Source of the DNA: CALXXL01 sp964512385
Lineage (GTDB): Bacteria > Verrucomicrobiota > Lentisphaeria > Victivallales > Victivallaceae
Length of the DNA stretch: 8,342 bases
Assembly (NCBI GenBank): GCA_964512385.1
Contig: CAZEHZ010000103.1
Span: 1 to 8,342, forward strand
Direction: 5' to 3'
The translations under genes were made by a program, and so were the position numbers. Of this stretch, positions 1-4,827 are shown piece after piece (position 1 is the first letter of the stretch; each line of letters starts with the position of its first letter). The notes beneath the pieces were generated by a model. That model made no database searches, was not told where the DNA came from, and worked only from the letters and a program-made list of their open reading frames with translations.

Positions 1-384
1 TACCTGTTCAGGTGTGGCGCTTCTTATTTCTAATATAGTATCAATGATACTAATGCCATCATCCTCTGCGATAAAATCTGGATGACGCAAGGGCGTAGTA
101 TTTAGGTTGCAACTATGTTTTGTAATAATATTTTCTGAATTTATTTTGTTCTTATTACCGATAACCACAATGCCTCCACTATAATACGATGTAGGTAAAA
201 AATCCTTTATTTCCGGCAAAAGTAATGCCCATGTTGCATTGTTGATATTTTTTACTCCTCCTTTTAAGTAGCGAGTTAAGGCGGATGGCGTTATCCCTAT
301 AACATGAGCCAGTTTTGCTTGTGAGCCATATTTTTGCGCAGCAGCCAATAAGGCGTTTTTTATTGTAGTATCAAGCTTTGGCAT
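1..384 (-). CDS. Phage repressor with N-terminal helix-turn-helix (partial, runs off left edge)
   Basis: This leftward gene starts at the ATG at 384-382 and stays open for 128 codons to the window edge, so the C-terminus is missing. Residues 18-42 form a helix-turn-helix (KYGSQAKLAHVIGITPSALTRYLKGG), followed by a conserved-looking W52-A-L-L-L-P57 stretch. Its place and divergent orientation match the Mu c repressor, which holds the phage in lysogeny by shutting off the early promoter; that role is inferred from context. A good promoter lies just upstream (438-411) and the AGGG at about 394-397 may serve as a weak ribosome site. The N-terminal domain resembles residues 11-66 of the first rightward gene (629), suggesting a paralogous pair. 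The visible part after residue 70 shows no recognisable peptidase motif, and whether the C-terminus is a LexA/CI-type protease cannot be judged from here. Confidence 0.8.
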   Translation of the reverse strand, partial: MPKLDTTIKNALLAAAQKYGSQAKLAHVIGITPSALTRYLKGGVKNINNATWALLLPEIKDFLPTSYYSGGIVVIGNKNKINSENIITKHSCNLNTTPLRHPDFIAEDDGISIIDTILEIRSATPEQV

Positions 385-410
385 ATAAATAAACCCTTTT
401 TTATACCTTG

Positions 411-438
411 AATATAACATCAAAAAACATCGCGTCAA
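411..438 (-). promoter_or_regulatory. Sigma70-type promoter for the leftward repressor gene
   Basis: On the minus strand TTGACG (438-433) and TATATT (416-411) are separated by 16 bp. They match the consensus -35 and -10 at five of six positions each. The expected start is near position 404, giving a leader of about 20 nt before the repressor ATG at 384. This is the best promoter-like sequence in the window. Confidence 0.65.
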
Positions 439-479
439 GGAAAAATTTAATTTTTTTTGCAAATTTACATAATCAATGC

Positions 480-507
480 TTGTAATTAGCATAATACACG
501 CTATATT
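480..507 (+). promoter_or_regulatory. Candidate early promoter overlapping first operator repeat
   Basis: TTGTAA (480-485) and TATATT (502-507) are separated by 16 bp. The -10 lies inside the first 23-bp repeat and the second repeat falls just after the predicted start near 514, an arrangement well suited to repression. It would leave a leader of about 115 nt before the first gene. A competing choice is TTGGCA (578-583) with TATACA (602-607), which would start only about 15 nt before the ATG. The sequence alone does not decide between them. Confidence 0.35.
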
Positions 508-508
508 G
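486..508 (+). repeat. Operator-like direct repeat, copy 1
   Basis: The 23-bp unit begins TTAGCATAATACACG and ends CTATATTG. It matches the unit at 518-540 at 21 of 23 positions, and the two copies start 32 bp apart, about three turns of the helix, so bound proteins would lie on the same DNA face. The location between divergent repressor and early genes makes it a likely repressor-binding site. Confidence 0.6.
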
Positions 509-517
509 TCGATAACG

Positions 518-540
518 TTAGCATAATGCACGCAATATTG
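518..540 (+). repeat. Operator-like direct repeat, copy 2
   Basis: The unit begins TTAGCATAATGCACG and ends CAATATTG. It contains the perfect short palindrome GCAT-A-ATGC (521-529), a plausible dimer half-site arrangement that copy 1 carries with one mismatch. A shorter, weaker relative (TTGGCATAATAATAG) occurs at 578-592. Confidence 0.6.
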
Positions 541-628
541 AATGTGTTAATTTGGATTTAACTAACGGTCGTTTGGTTTGGCATAATAATAGTTAAGTTA
601 ATATACAATATATAAAGGGGACGTAAAA

Positions 629-1186
629 ATGAAGATTACAACTGAAATCAAATCCGCCATTGAACAAGCGGTACAGCATGCCGGTAACAACTATCGGTTC
701 AGTCGTTTGCTTGAAAAAATAAAACCAAGCACTATTCGTAATTGGATAAATGGCGAAACTGTTTCAGTCTCTGATGATAACTGGGCAATTCTGTATCCGC
801 ATATCTGTAACTATCTTCCGGAATCTTCAATCGCCGAAACCGTCACGGCAATACAATCAGAGGAAATCAAAACCGGCACTACCGATACACGGATATCTGC
901 GGCGGAAATGCTGAAATTCTGGCTAAAAACCAAGGGGCATACCCAAACCTCCGTTGCTCCGTTTTTAGGCATTACACAACAGGCGATACAGGCGCAATTG
1001 TCCGGTAAAACCAAATTGACTGCGGCTATGGTTTATCGTTATGCCGAGATCCTCAATATTCCTGAAAAAGCCACACAGGAAATTATCGCCGCTTTGCATA
1101 ACGGCGATGCTTCGCTTGCCGCCGCCATCAACAACCTTGCCGCCGCCATCAGCAAATTGGCTGATACTATGGAGGTTGCCAAATGA
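629..1186 (+). CDS. Early regulator with two helix-turn-helix domains
   Basis: This is the first gene of the rightward early operon, 185 residues, with ribosome site AAGGGGA at 615-621, 7 nt before the ATG. The N-terminal domain (about 11-66) resembles that of the divergent repressor: an HTH around residues 22-42 followed by W52-A-I-L-Y-P57, against W-A-L-L-L-P in the repressor. A second HTH of the Cro/CI kind lies at about 104-130 (HTQTSVAPFLGITQQAIQAQ). Residues 160-181 (LAAAINNLAAAISKLAD) form an amphipathic helix that could mediate oligomerisation. It probably competes at the same operators as a Cro- or Ner-like switch; this is inference from position and domain pairing. Its stop overlaps the next start by 4 nt (ATGA). 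Confidence 0.75.
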   Translation: MKITTEIKSAIEQAVQHAGNNYRFSRLLEKIKPSTIRNWINGETVSVSDDNWAILYPHICNYLPESSIAETVTAIQSEEIKTGTTDTRISAAEMLKFWLKTKGHTQTSVAPFLGITQQAIQAQLSGKTKLTAAMVYRYAEILNIPEKATQEIIAALHNGDASLAAAINNLAAAISKLADTMEVAK

Positions 1187-1374
1187 CCAACTTAGCTCTT
1201 ATGCGTAACATTAATTTAATGCCGCAGCGGCACCTTGCACAACAACTCGGCATTGCCGAACGTGCCGTGCGGTACGCCGAAGCCCGTGGCTTGCGCCGCT
1301 GGTCAACGGCGGCTAAATACGCCAAAGCCCTCGGCTGTTCCCCGGCCGATGTTCTCGAACCCAATAACAACTAA
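1183..1374 (+). CDS. Small Cro/Ner-like helix-turn-helix protein
   Basis: This 63-residue protein is essentially one DNA-binding domain. An HTH spans about residues 16-36 (HLAQQLGIAERAVRYAEARG), followed by a helix STAAKYAKALGCSPADVL typical of small XRE/Cro-type phage regulators, which place A-K-A-L-G before a final D-V-L. GGAGG at 1171-1175 sits 7 nt ahead of the ATG, and the start overlaps the previous stop by 4 nt, so translation is probably coupled. In Mu the gene opposite the repressor is ner, a small early down-regulator; this gene or the preceding one could fill that role. An alternative in-frame ATG at 1201 has no comparable ribosome site. Confidence 0.75.
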   Translation: MTNLALMRNINLMPQRHLAQQLGIAERAVRYAEARGLRRWSTAAKYAKALGCSPADVLEPNNN

Positions 1375-1397
1375 TTATAAAAAAGGAAACTCAAACC

Positions 1398-2054
1398 ATG
1401 ACTACTCAAAACCCAAAAACCACTGAACAATCCATATTGCTGTCCGCCGCTATCGAGGCTTTGGAGAATCTTAATGAAACCTCCAGCTATAACCAGGCCG
1501 GTAAAGTTATTGCTCGTACACTGCGGGAGTTGAAAAAACTGCAGAGTACAGCACCATATCAACCTAAAACCCCGGATATAGTAGAGAATAGTCAATCTTT
1601 CCCGCTTTCCGAGCCAACTCTCCACCATCATAAGCTAAGGTTTCAAGCATTAGCTGCAGCTGTTGAACTTTATCTTCCGGTAACTCCGGGAACACCATGT
1701 TATCTTCACGCATGTTGTTTAAAAAACCCTCCAGCAGAACCCGTGCAAAAGCAAAACGAAAATCCTCATTCCCTGCCATGCGGTTGTCCCTGCGGCACAG
1801 AAGCCGGCGGACAATATCCATGTCGCCACCTAAAACAGTTGCCGTCAATGCTGCGGCAGCTAAGGCCTCTCCCGCTGCTATATGGCTTAAATCGGCATGA
1901 TACTCCTTCAACCACGCCATATCTTTGTGGCGACGCTCTTTTGTCTCATCAAGCACCATTTTCAAATCATCATAAATCTTGTTCATCTGTTACCTCCTTT
2001 TCGGTTTCGGTTGATGCCGGTAACATACACGCTCAATACAAGTTAAGCAAATAA
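1398..2054 (+). CDS. Hypothetical early protein; real N-terminus, doubtful antisense tail
   Basis: The start is credible: AAGGA at 1383-1387 lies 10 nt before the ATG. The first 52 or so residues (to about 1560) read like a normal helical phage protein, for example SILLSAAIEALENLNETSS and AGKVIARTLRELKKLQ. From about residue 56 the frame runs opposite the leftward gene at 1564-1986 and changes character, becoming rich in Cys, His, Pro and Ser without a recognisable domain, as expected of a shadow frame. The frame stays open for 218 codons and stops at 2054, just ahead of the gene at 2073. My reading is that a functional gene was truncated when the leftward cassette was inserted and now reads through it. 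It could instead be a genuine but short protein whose annotated tail is meaningless. I do not recognise a family. Confidence 0.4.
   Translation: MTTQNPKTTEQSILLSAAIEALENLNETSSYNQAGKVIARTLRELKKLQSTAPYQPKTPDIVENSQSFPLSEPTLHHHKLRFQALAAAVELYLPVTPGTPCYLHACCLKNPPAEPVQKQNENPHSLPCGCPCGTEAGGQYPCRHLKQLPSMLRQLRPLPLLYGLNRHDTPSTTPYLCGDALLSHQAPFSNHHKSCSSVTSFSVSVDAGNIHAQYKLSK
1564..1986 (-). CDS. Leftward hypothetical protein, moron-like cassette in the early operon
   Basis: This 140-residue protein is encoded against the surrounding operon. Its start is very strong: AAAGGAGGT (2000-1992) stands 5 nt before the ATG at 1986-1984, and a promoter candidate lies upstream. The composition is that of a soluble, mostly helical protein: a charged N-terminal helix (residues 3-30), an alanine-rich segment (37-53, AAGEALAAAALTATVL), an arginine cluster (60-69), and a C-terminal part with FPELPEDK (99-106). 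No signal peptide, membrane helix, metal site or nucleotide-binding motif is visible, and I do not recognise the family. Lone genes with their own promoter inserted into phage operons are often morons expressed in the lysogen, such as exclusion or anti-defence factors; that is a possibility only. The opposing 218-codon frame is the competing annotation. Confidence 0.65.
   Translation of the reverse strand: MNKIYDDLKMVLDETKERRHKDMAWLKEYHADLSHIAAGEALAAAALTATVLGGDMDIVRRLLCRRDNRMAGNEDFRFAFARVLLEGFLNNMREDNMVFPELPEDKVQQLQLMLETLAYDGGELARKAGKIDYSLLYPGF
2022..2050 (-). promoter_or_regulatory. Candidate promoter of the leftward 1564-1986 gene
   Basis: On the minus strand TTGCTT (2050-2045) and TATGTT (2027-2022) are separated by 17 bp, the optimal spacing. 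Transcription would begin near 2015, about 30 nt before the ATG at 1986 and upstream of the strong Shine-Dalgarno at 2000-1992. It lies in the gap before the rightward gene at 2073. Confidence 0.45.
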
Positions 2055-2072
2055 ACTTTTAAGGTTTTAACA

Positions 2073-2777
2073 ATGCAACTTTCCGCCAATCAACTTTTAG
2101 CTGTTTTTGATGCCGACCGCGCGTCGTGGTTTGACGTGCGCCATTATCCGTCGGCGTTGACTTGCCGGCTGATTTGTGATTTGGCGGATGCCGCCAGTGT
2201 AGATGCGTTGTGGTGGCAGATTATCCGCACCGACTTTATTTTGGCCGGTGTTGATAATTCCGATTTGGCCGGATTGTTGCGTCTGCCGTTAAATACGGTG
2301 GCTAATGCCGGCCGCTGCACCTTTACCGTACCGGCCAATGTCGCCGCCGATCCGTTTGCCGCCGCCGATGATCCGTTTAGGCGAACGTCGCCCTCGTTGG
2401 TTGATAGCAGAATGTGCAGTGTTTCTGATAGCATGTTAGACCCGTCGAATATCTATGATTATAATACGCTAAAAGAAACCTCGCCTGAAACGAGTTCTAC
2501 TCACGAGGCCGACGTTCGGCTCTCTGTTACTTGTCAGCGGGCAATTATGCTGGCGGATTATGCCGCCCATAACCCGGAGCACTGGCGGATAATACACGCT
2601 CACTACCAAGCCCCTAAACTCTCTGCCGCCGACCTTGCGGCACTGCTCGGCTTGCCGGAGCGTACCGTCTGCCGGCTGCTTAAACAGCCGATTACATTAA
2701 CGGCTGATGATGCCCCGACTGATGATTATGATGACTTTGATTTTAATAACTATACAACACAAAACTATGGAGACTAA
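2073..2777 (+). CDS. Duplicated helix-turn-helix protein with in-frame palindromic insert
   Basis: The protein has 234 residues; AAGG at 2061-2064 precedes the ATG by 8 nt. Two diverged copies of one domain can be aligned by eye. Copy 1, about residues 29-78, runs TCRLICDLADAA, WWQIIR, SDLAGLLRLPLNTV; copy 2, about 152-205, runs TCQRAIMLADYAA, WRIIHA, ADLAALLGLPERTVCRLLK. Each ends in a helix-turn-helix of the DLAxLLxLPxxTV type, so DNA binding is likely. The linker, residues 103-149, is encoded by a palindrome-ended repeat element (2380-2520) that has kept the frame open. The C-terminus (211-224) is acidic (ADDAPTDDYDDFDF). The gene sits between the truncated ORF and another element-bearing gene. 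I do not recognise a named family; a regulatory role is inferred. Confidence 0.7.
   Translation: MQLSANQLLAVFDADRASWFDVRHYPSALTCRLICDLADAASVDALWWQIIRTDFILAGVDNSDLAGLLRLPLNTVANAGRCTFTVPANVAADPFAAADDPFRRTSPSLVDSRMCSVSDSMLDPSNIYDYNTLKETSPETSSTHEADVRLSVTCQRAIMLADYAAHNPEHWRIIHAHYQAPKLSAADLAALLGLPERTVCRLLKQPITLTADDAPTDDYDDFDFNNYTTQNYGD
2380..2440 (+). repeat. Shared 61-bp repeat, copy A (in the duplicated HTH gene)
   Basis: Copy A aligns without gaps to copy B at 3196-3256, with about 52 of 61 bases identical. Shared blocks are the hairpin followed by CTCGTT, then AGCAGAATGTGC, then TTTCTGATAGCATG. It is read in the same frame as copy B and encodes RTSPSLVDSRMCSVSDSML. Confidence 0.8.
2380..2520 (+). 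mobile_element. Palindrome-ended in-frame insert inside the duplicated HTH gene
   Basis: The segment opens with the hairpin GGCGAACGTCGCC (2380-2392) and closes with GCCGACGTTCGGC (2508-2520). Read inward, the two ends match over about 20 bp (AGGCGAACGTCGCCCTCGT against AGCCGAACGTCGGCCTCGT), like terminal inverted repeats of a miniature element of about 140 bp. A third hairpin, CTCG-7-CGAG, lies at 2480-2494. It contains no stop in the host frame and encodes residues 103-149, exactly between the two HTH repeats. The element might instead be two separate short palindromic repeats that happen to flank the linker. Confidence 0.55.
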
Positions 2778-2780
2778 AAA

Positions 2781-3476
2781 ATGACTACCAAAACCACCGA
2801 TTACTATTTAGGCTGTATTACGGCCGCCACCGAAACTATCACCGCCGTCAGTATGGACTCTGCCGTTACCGCCGGTTGTAAAATTATCACCGCCGCCACC
2901 CAACATCTGGCGGACTCCGCTAACACACCCGCCGATGCGGATCGGCTGGATATTACCAACATAGACGTGGCCAAACTTTTTTCGCACCACGCCCCCGTGG
3001 TGGTTAAAACCGGCACCGGCTATCAAATTGGTCTGCTGTGCCGGTTTGATAATAATCAAGTGCGTGTTTGCACCTCTAACGGTGTAGTGGATTGGGAAAA
3101 CACTCAAGACTTGCGCGATGATTACGCCGCCAACTTAATCCTGCCGTTGGCTATGGACTCCGCCGCCGATGCCGCCACCGCCGAGATTTGCACCGGGCGA
3201 ACGTCGCCCTCGTTTAGCGAAAGCAGAATGTGCGGAATTTCTGATAGCATGATAGAAAATGATGATTATGATTGCCGCTTTCCGTGGCTTAAGATTGGCG
3301 GCAAGGTTTCTTTTGGAGAGTTTGTTTTTAAGATTCGCAAAAACAAAGGCCGATACGAGTTATATGACTCCTTTGCTGACTTTGTCGGTTTGTCCGGCAC
3401 ATTTACCGACTTGGTTGCCTTAGCCGCCGCCGGGCGACTGACAAAAGAGGCGACGTTCGCCCGCAAGGAGGCGTAA
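2781..3476 (+). CDS. Hypothetical early protein carrying an in-frame repeat peptide
   Basis: The protein has 231 residues; GGAGA at 2769-2773 lies 7 nt before the ATG and only 3 nt separate it from the previous stop. I do not recognise the family. The N-terminal half (1-60) is rich in Ala and Thr. A compact, partly beta region follows (about 70-121: PVVVKTGTGYQIGLLCRFDNNQVRV), and the C-terminal part (165-220) has KIGGKVSFGEFVFKIRKNKGRYELYDS then helices. Residues 139-159 (RTSPSFSESRMCGISDSMI) come from the repeat copy at 3196-3256 and nearly match a stretch of the preceding, otherwise unrelated protein. The last residues (EATFARKEA) are encoded by a second, inverted palindrome at 3449-3461, which runs almost up to the Shine-Dalgarno of gam. 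This and the previous gene look like accessory genes between control region and gam. Confidence 0.7.
   Translation: MTTKTTDYYLGCITAATETITAVSMDSAVTAGCKIITAATQHLADSANTPADADRLDITNIDVAKLFSHHAPVVVKTGTGYQIGLLCRFDNNQVRVCTSNGVVDWENTQDLRDDYAANLILPLAMDSAADAATAEICTGRTSPSFSESRMCGISDSMIENDDYDCRFPWLKIGGKVSFGEFVFKIRKNKGRYELYDSFADFVGLSGTFTDLVALAAAGRLTKEATFARKEA
3196..3256 (+). repeat. Shared 61-bp repeat, copy B (in the 2781 gene)
   Basis: The copy begins within the perfect hairpin GGGCGA-ACG-TCGCCC (3195-3209) and matches copy A at about 52 of 61 positions. Most mismatches cluster just after CTCGTT and after AATGTGC. It is read in the same frame as copy A although the host proteins are otherwise unlike. 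That points to a mobile or copied repeat, not to common gene ancestry. Confidence 0.8.
3449..3461 (+). repeat. Inverted palindromic repeat copy before gam
   Basis: GGCGA-CGT-TCGCC is the reverse complement of the hairpin that opens copies A and B. Together with 3195-3209 it brackets a 267-bp segment, in the same way that 2380 and 2508 bracket a 141-bp segment in the previous gene. It lies 4 nt before the AAGGAGG of gam (3465-3471), so a hairpin here in the mRNA could affect gam translation. Confidence 0.6.
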
Positions 3477-3477
3477 C

Positions 3478-3996
3478 ATGGCTACTCGCTTAACTGATAC
3501 CCGCCGCACTATTAGCGTAGCCGAGGCCGACACCCTCTTTGCCGACCTGGCGGTAACGGAGGCGGCGCTGATAAAAGCCGCCGCTGATACTGATAAAAAG
3601 ATTGCCGACCTTAAAGCGGCACATGAGGCAAAGACGGCGGACTTAAAATTGCGGCACGCAAAAGTAAAAGCGGACCTTACCGCTTATATACTTAATAATA
3701 AGGATCGCTTTGATGCGCCCCGTCAGCGTAAAACCAATTTTGGCTCTTACGGCTTACGTACCGCCAGTAAAACCAATATTGACATCGCCTTGCTGGTCGA
3801 CTATGCTAACGCTAATGGCCGGCCGGAACTATACGAGTGTGCGTTTAAACCCAATGCCAAGGCCGTGGGAAAACTGTTAAAAACCGGCATCTGTATCCCC
3901 GGTGCCGAGATCACCACCGGAGACATTGCCAGCTACTCGGTTGACTTAATCCTGCTTAGTAACACAGATACCGTACTAACCAATATTGTGGAGTAA
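3478..3996 (+). CDS. gam: Mu Gam-like host-nuclease inhibitor (DNA-end binding)
   Basis: The 172-residue product matches Mu Gam in size and layout. Gam dimers bind double-strand ends like eukaryotic Ku and shield linear phage DNA from host exonucleases. A long charged helix at about 24-74 (ALIKAAADTDKKIADLKAAH onward) would form the Gam coiled coil. It is followed by the family-like FGSYGLR at 88-94 and a C-terminal alpha/beta part (IDIALLVDYANANG, then KAVGKLLKTGICIPGAEI). A strong AAGGAGG (3465-3471) lies 6 nt before the ATG, which follows the previous stop by 1 nt. In Mu gam lies downstream of A and B; here it precedes the transposase. Assignment rests on recognised motif pattern and phage context. 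Confidence 0.85.
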   Translation: MATRLTDTRRTISVAEADTLFADLAVTEAALIKAAADTDKKIADLKAAHEAKTADLKLRHAKVKADLTAYILNNKDRFDAPRQRKTNFGSYGLRTASKTNIDIALLVDYANANGRPELYECAFKPNAKAVGKLLKTGICIPGAEITTGDIASYSVDLILLSNTDTVLTNIVE

Positions 3997-4000
3997 AATT

Positions 4001-4783
4001 ATGACAGATTTAAATACAAATGTTGTAAACAACACTAAAAAAAGAGATCGCTTTGATAGTTATAAAGAGTCTTTAGAGTTATACACCAACGGCGTTTTTG
4101 CTACAGATTTGGACAGCTTAACTACTGATGGCAAAATGATCAATATGTTTGCCGCTCAGCAAACTCAAATTTTATCCGTTATCGTTTCCGCCGCCCGGTG
4201 CGAACTAAAAAACGCTCCGGACTGGGTGGCTTGGGCGTCGGAAGAGCTGGGCTTGCAGGGCTCCTATTTGCACCATCTCCGCAAAGTCGGCGATTGTCTT
4301 TTATCGGTCAAAGCCACCTTTGGCGATAAGTTTTATAAACGCCTTTTTTTAATATCTTATGATAAGCTAATCTGCTTGGCAAAAATTAACATTATCGAGC
4401 TTAGTAATTTTTTAAACGTGCACCGGGTAGAGTCAATGACTCGTGATGAGGTCCGCAAAGCCGTTAATGCCTGGCTACATTTGGATGCTGGAGCGGAGGT
4501 AGCGGAACAGCCGCTTTTACCCGGCTTGGATGACATTATCAGCTTTTATGACCAAGTCGACCAGCTTACGTTGTCCCGCACCTTTACCGCCGCCGCCGCC
4601 AACCCGGTCAAGTCGGAAAAAGTCGGCACCGTGGGGCTTTGCTTGGTGTCGGCAGCTTTAAAAACTTTGCGCGAAAACGCCGCAACCAGCCTTGAGCAAC
4701 TGCATAACCTTAAAGCCGGGATGCTGGAGGAAATCGGCGAGATAGATACCGCGCTTGCCAACCTTTATACCGATGCTGAATAA
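4001..4783 (+). CDS. Hypothetical early protein, possibly DNA-binding
   Basis: The protein has 260 residues. I chose the ATG at 4001 because GGAG (3990-3993) lies 7 nt ahead of it; a TTG at 3986 would add five residues but lies before that ribosome site. The protein appears mostly helical. Residues 73-102 (DWVAWASEELGLQGSYLHHL onward) resemble the helix-turn-helix-like stretches of phage DUF3102/ParB-type proteins, where a W..W.ee.lg segment precedes a recognition helix. Residues 118-155 (SYDKLICLAKINIIELSNFL, then MTRDEVRKAV) continue that pattern. A C-terminal helix (227-256) could form a coiled coil. It lies between gam and the transposase gene. A role in replication or regulation is plausible but not shown, and the family resemblance is low confidence. 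Confidence 0.75.
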   Translation: MTDLNTNVVNNTKKRDRFDSYKESLELYTNGVFATDLDSLTTDGKMINMFAAQQTQILSVIVSAARCELKNAPDWVAWASEELGLQGSYLHHLRKVGDCLLSVKATFGDKFYKRLFLISYDKLICLAKINIIELSNFLNVHRVESMTRDEVRKAVNAWLHLDAGAEVAEQPLLPGLDDIISFYDQVDQLTLSRTFTAAAANPVKSEKVGTVGLCLVSAALKTLRENAATSLEQLHNLKAGMLEEIGEIDTALANLYTDAE

Positions 4784-4827
4784 TGTTAAAAACCGTTAAA
4801 ACTTATTAAAAAATGGGAGCTTTTTAA

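Larger units (their letters stand above)
385..628. promoter_or_regulatory. Divergent early control region between repressor and early operon
   Basis: This 244-bp non-coding region is far richer in A and T than the genes around it and includes a run of eight T at 451-458. It contains the repressor promoter, two long direct repeats (486-508 and 518-540), a weaker third relative at 578-592 and the ribosome site of the rightward operon. In phage Mu the equivalent region carries the repressor operators, which also act as the transpositional enhancer bound by the MuA N-terminus. That this region does the same is inference from position and repeats. No open reading frame of useful length is present on either strand. 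Confidence 0.7.

Noticed and set aside
1235..1426. Rightward 63-codon frame overlapping the small HTH gene
   Set aside because: It is out of frame with a gene that has a good ribosome site and a clear HTH motif, and it shows no domain itself.
1520..1560. Possible terminator for the leftward gene (T-run after CTGCAG on the minus strand)
   Set aside because: The T-run is present but the stem is only about three base pairs, so there is no credible hairpin.
3986..4000. TTG start extending the 4001 gene by five residues
   Set aside because: The GGAG ribosome site at 3990-3993 falls inside this extension and serves the ATG at 4001.
4783..4809. Eight-codon ORF between the 4001 gene and muA
   Set aside because: It overlaps the preceding stop (TAATG) but is too short to support as a gene and lacks attenuator-like structure.
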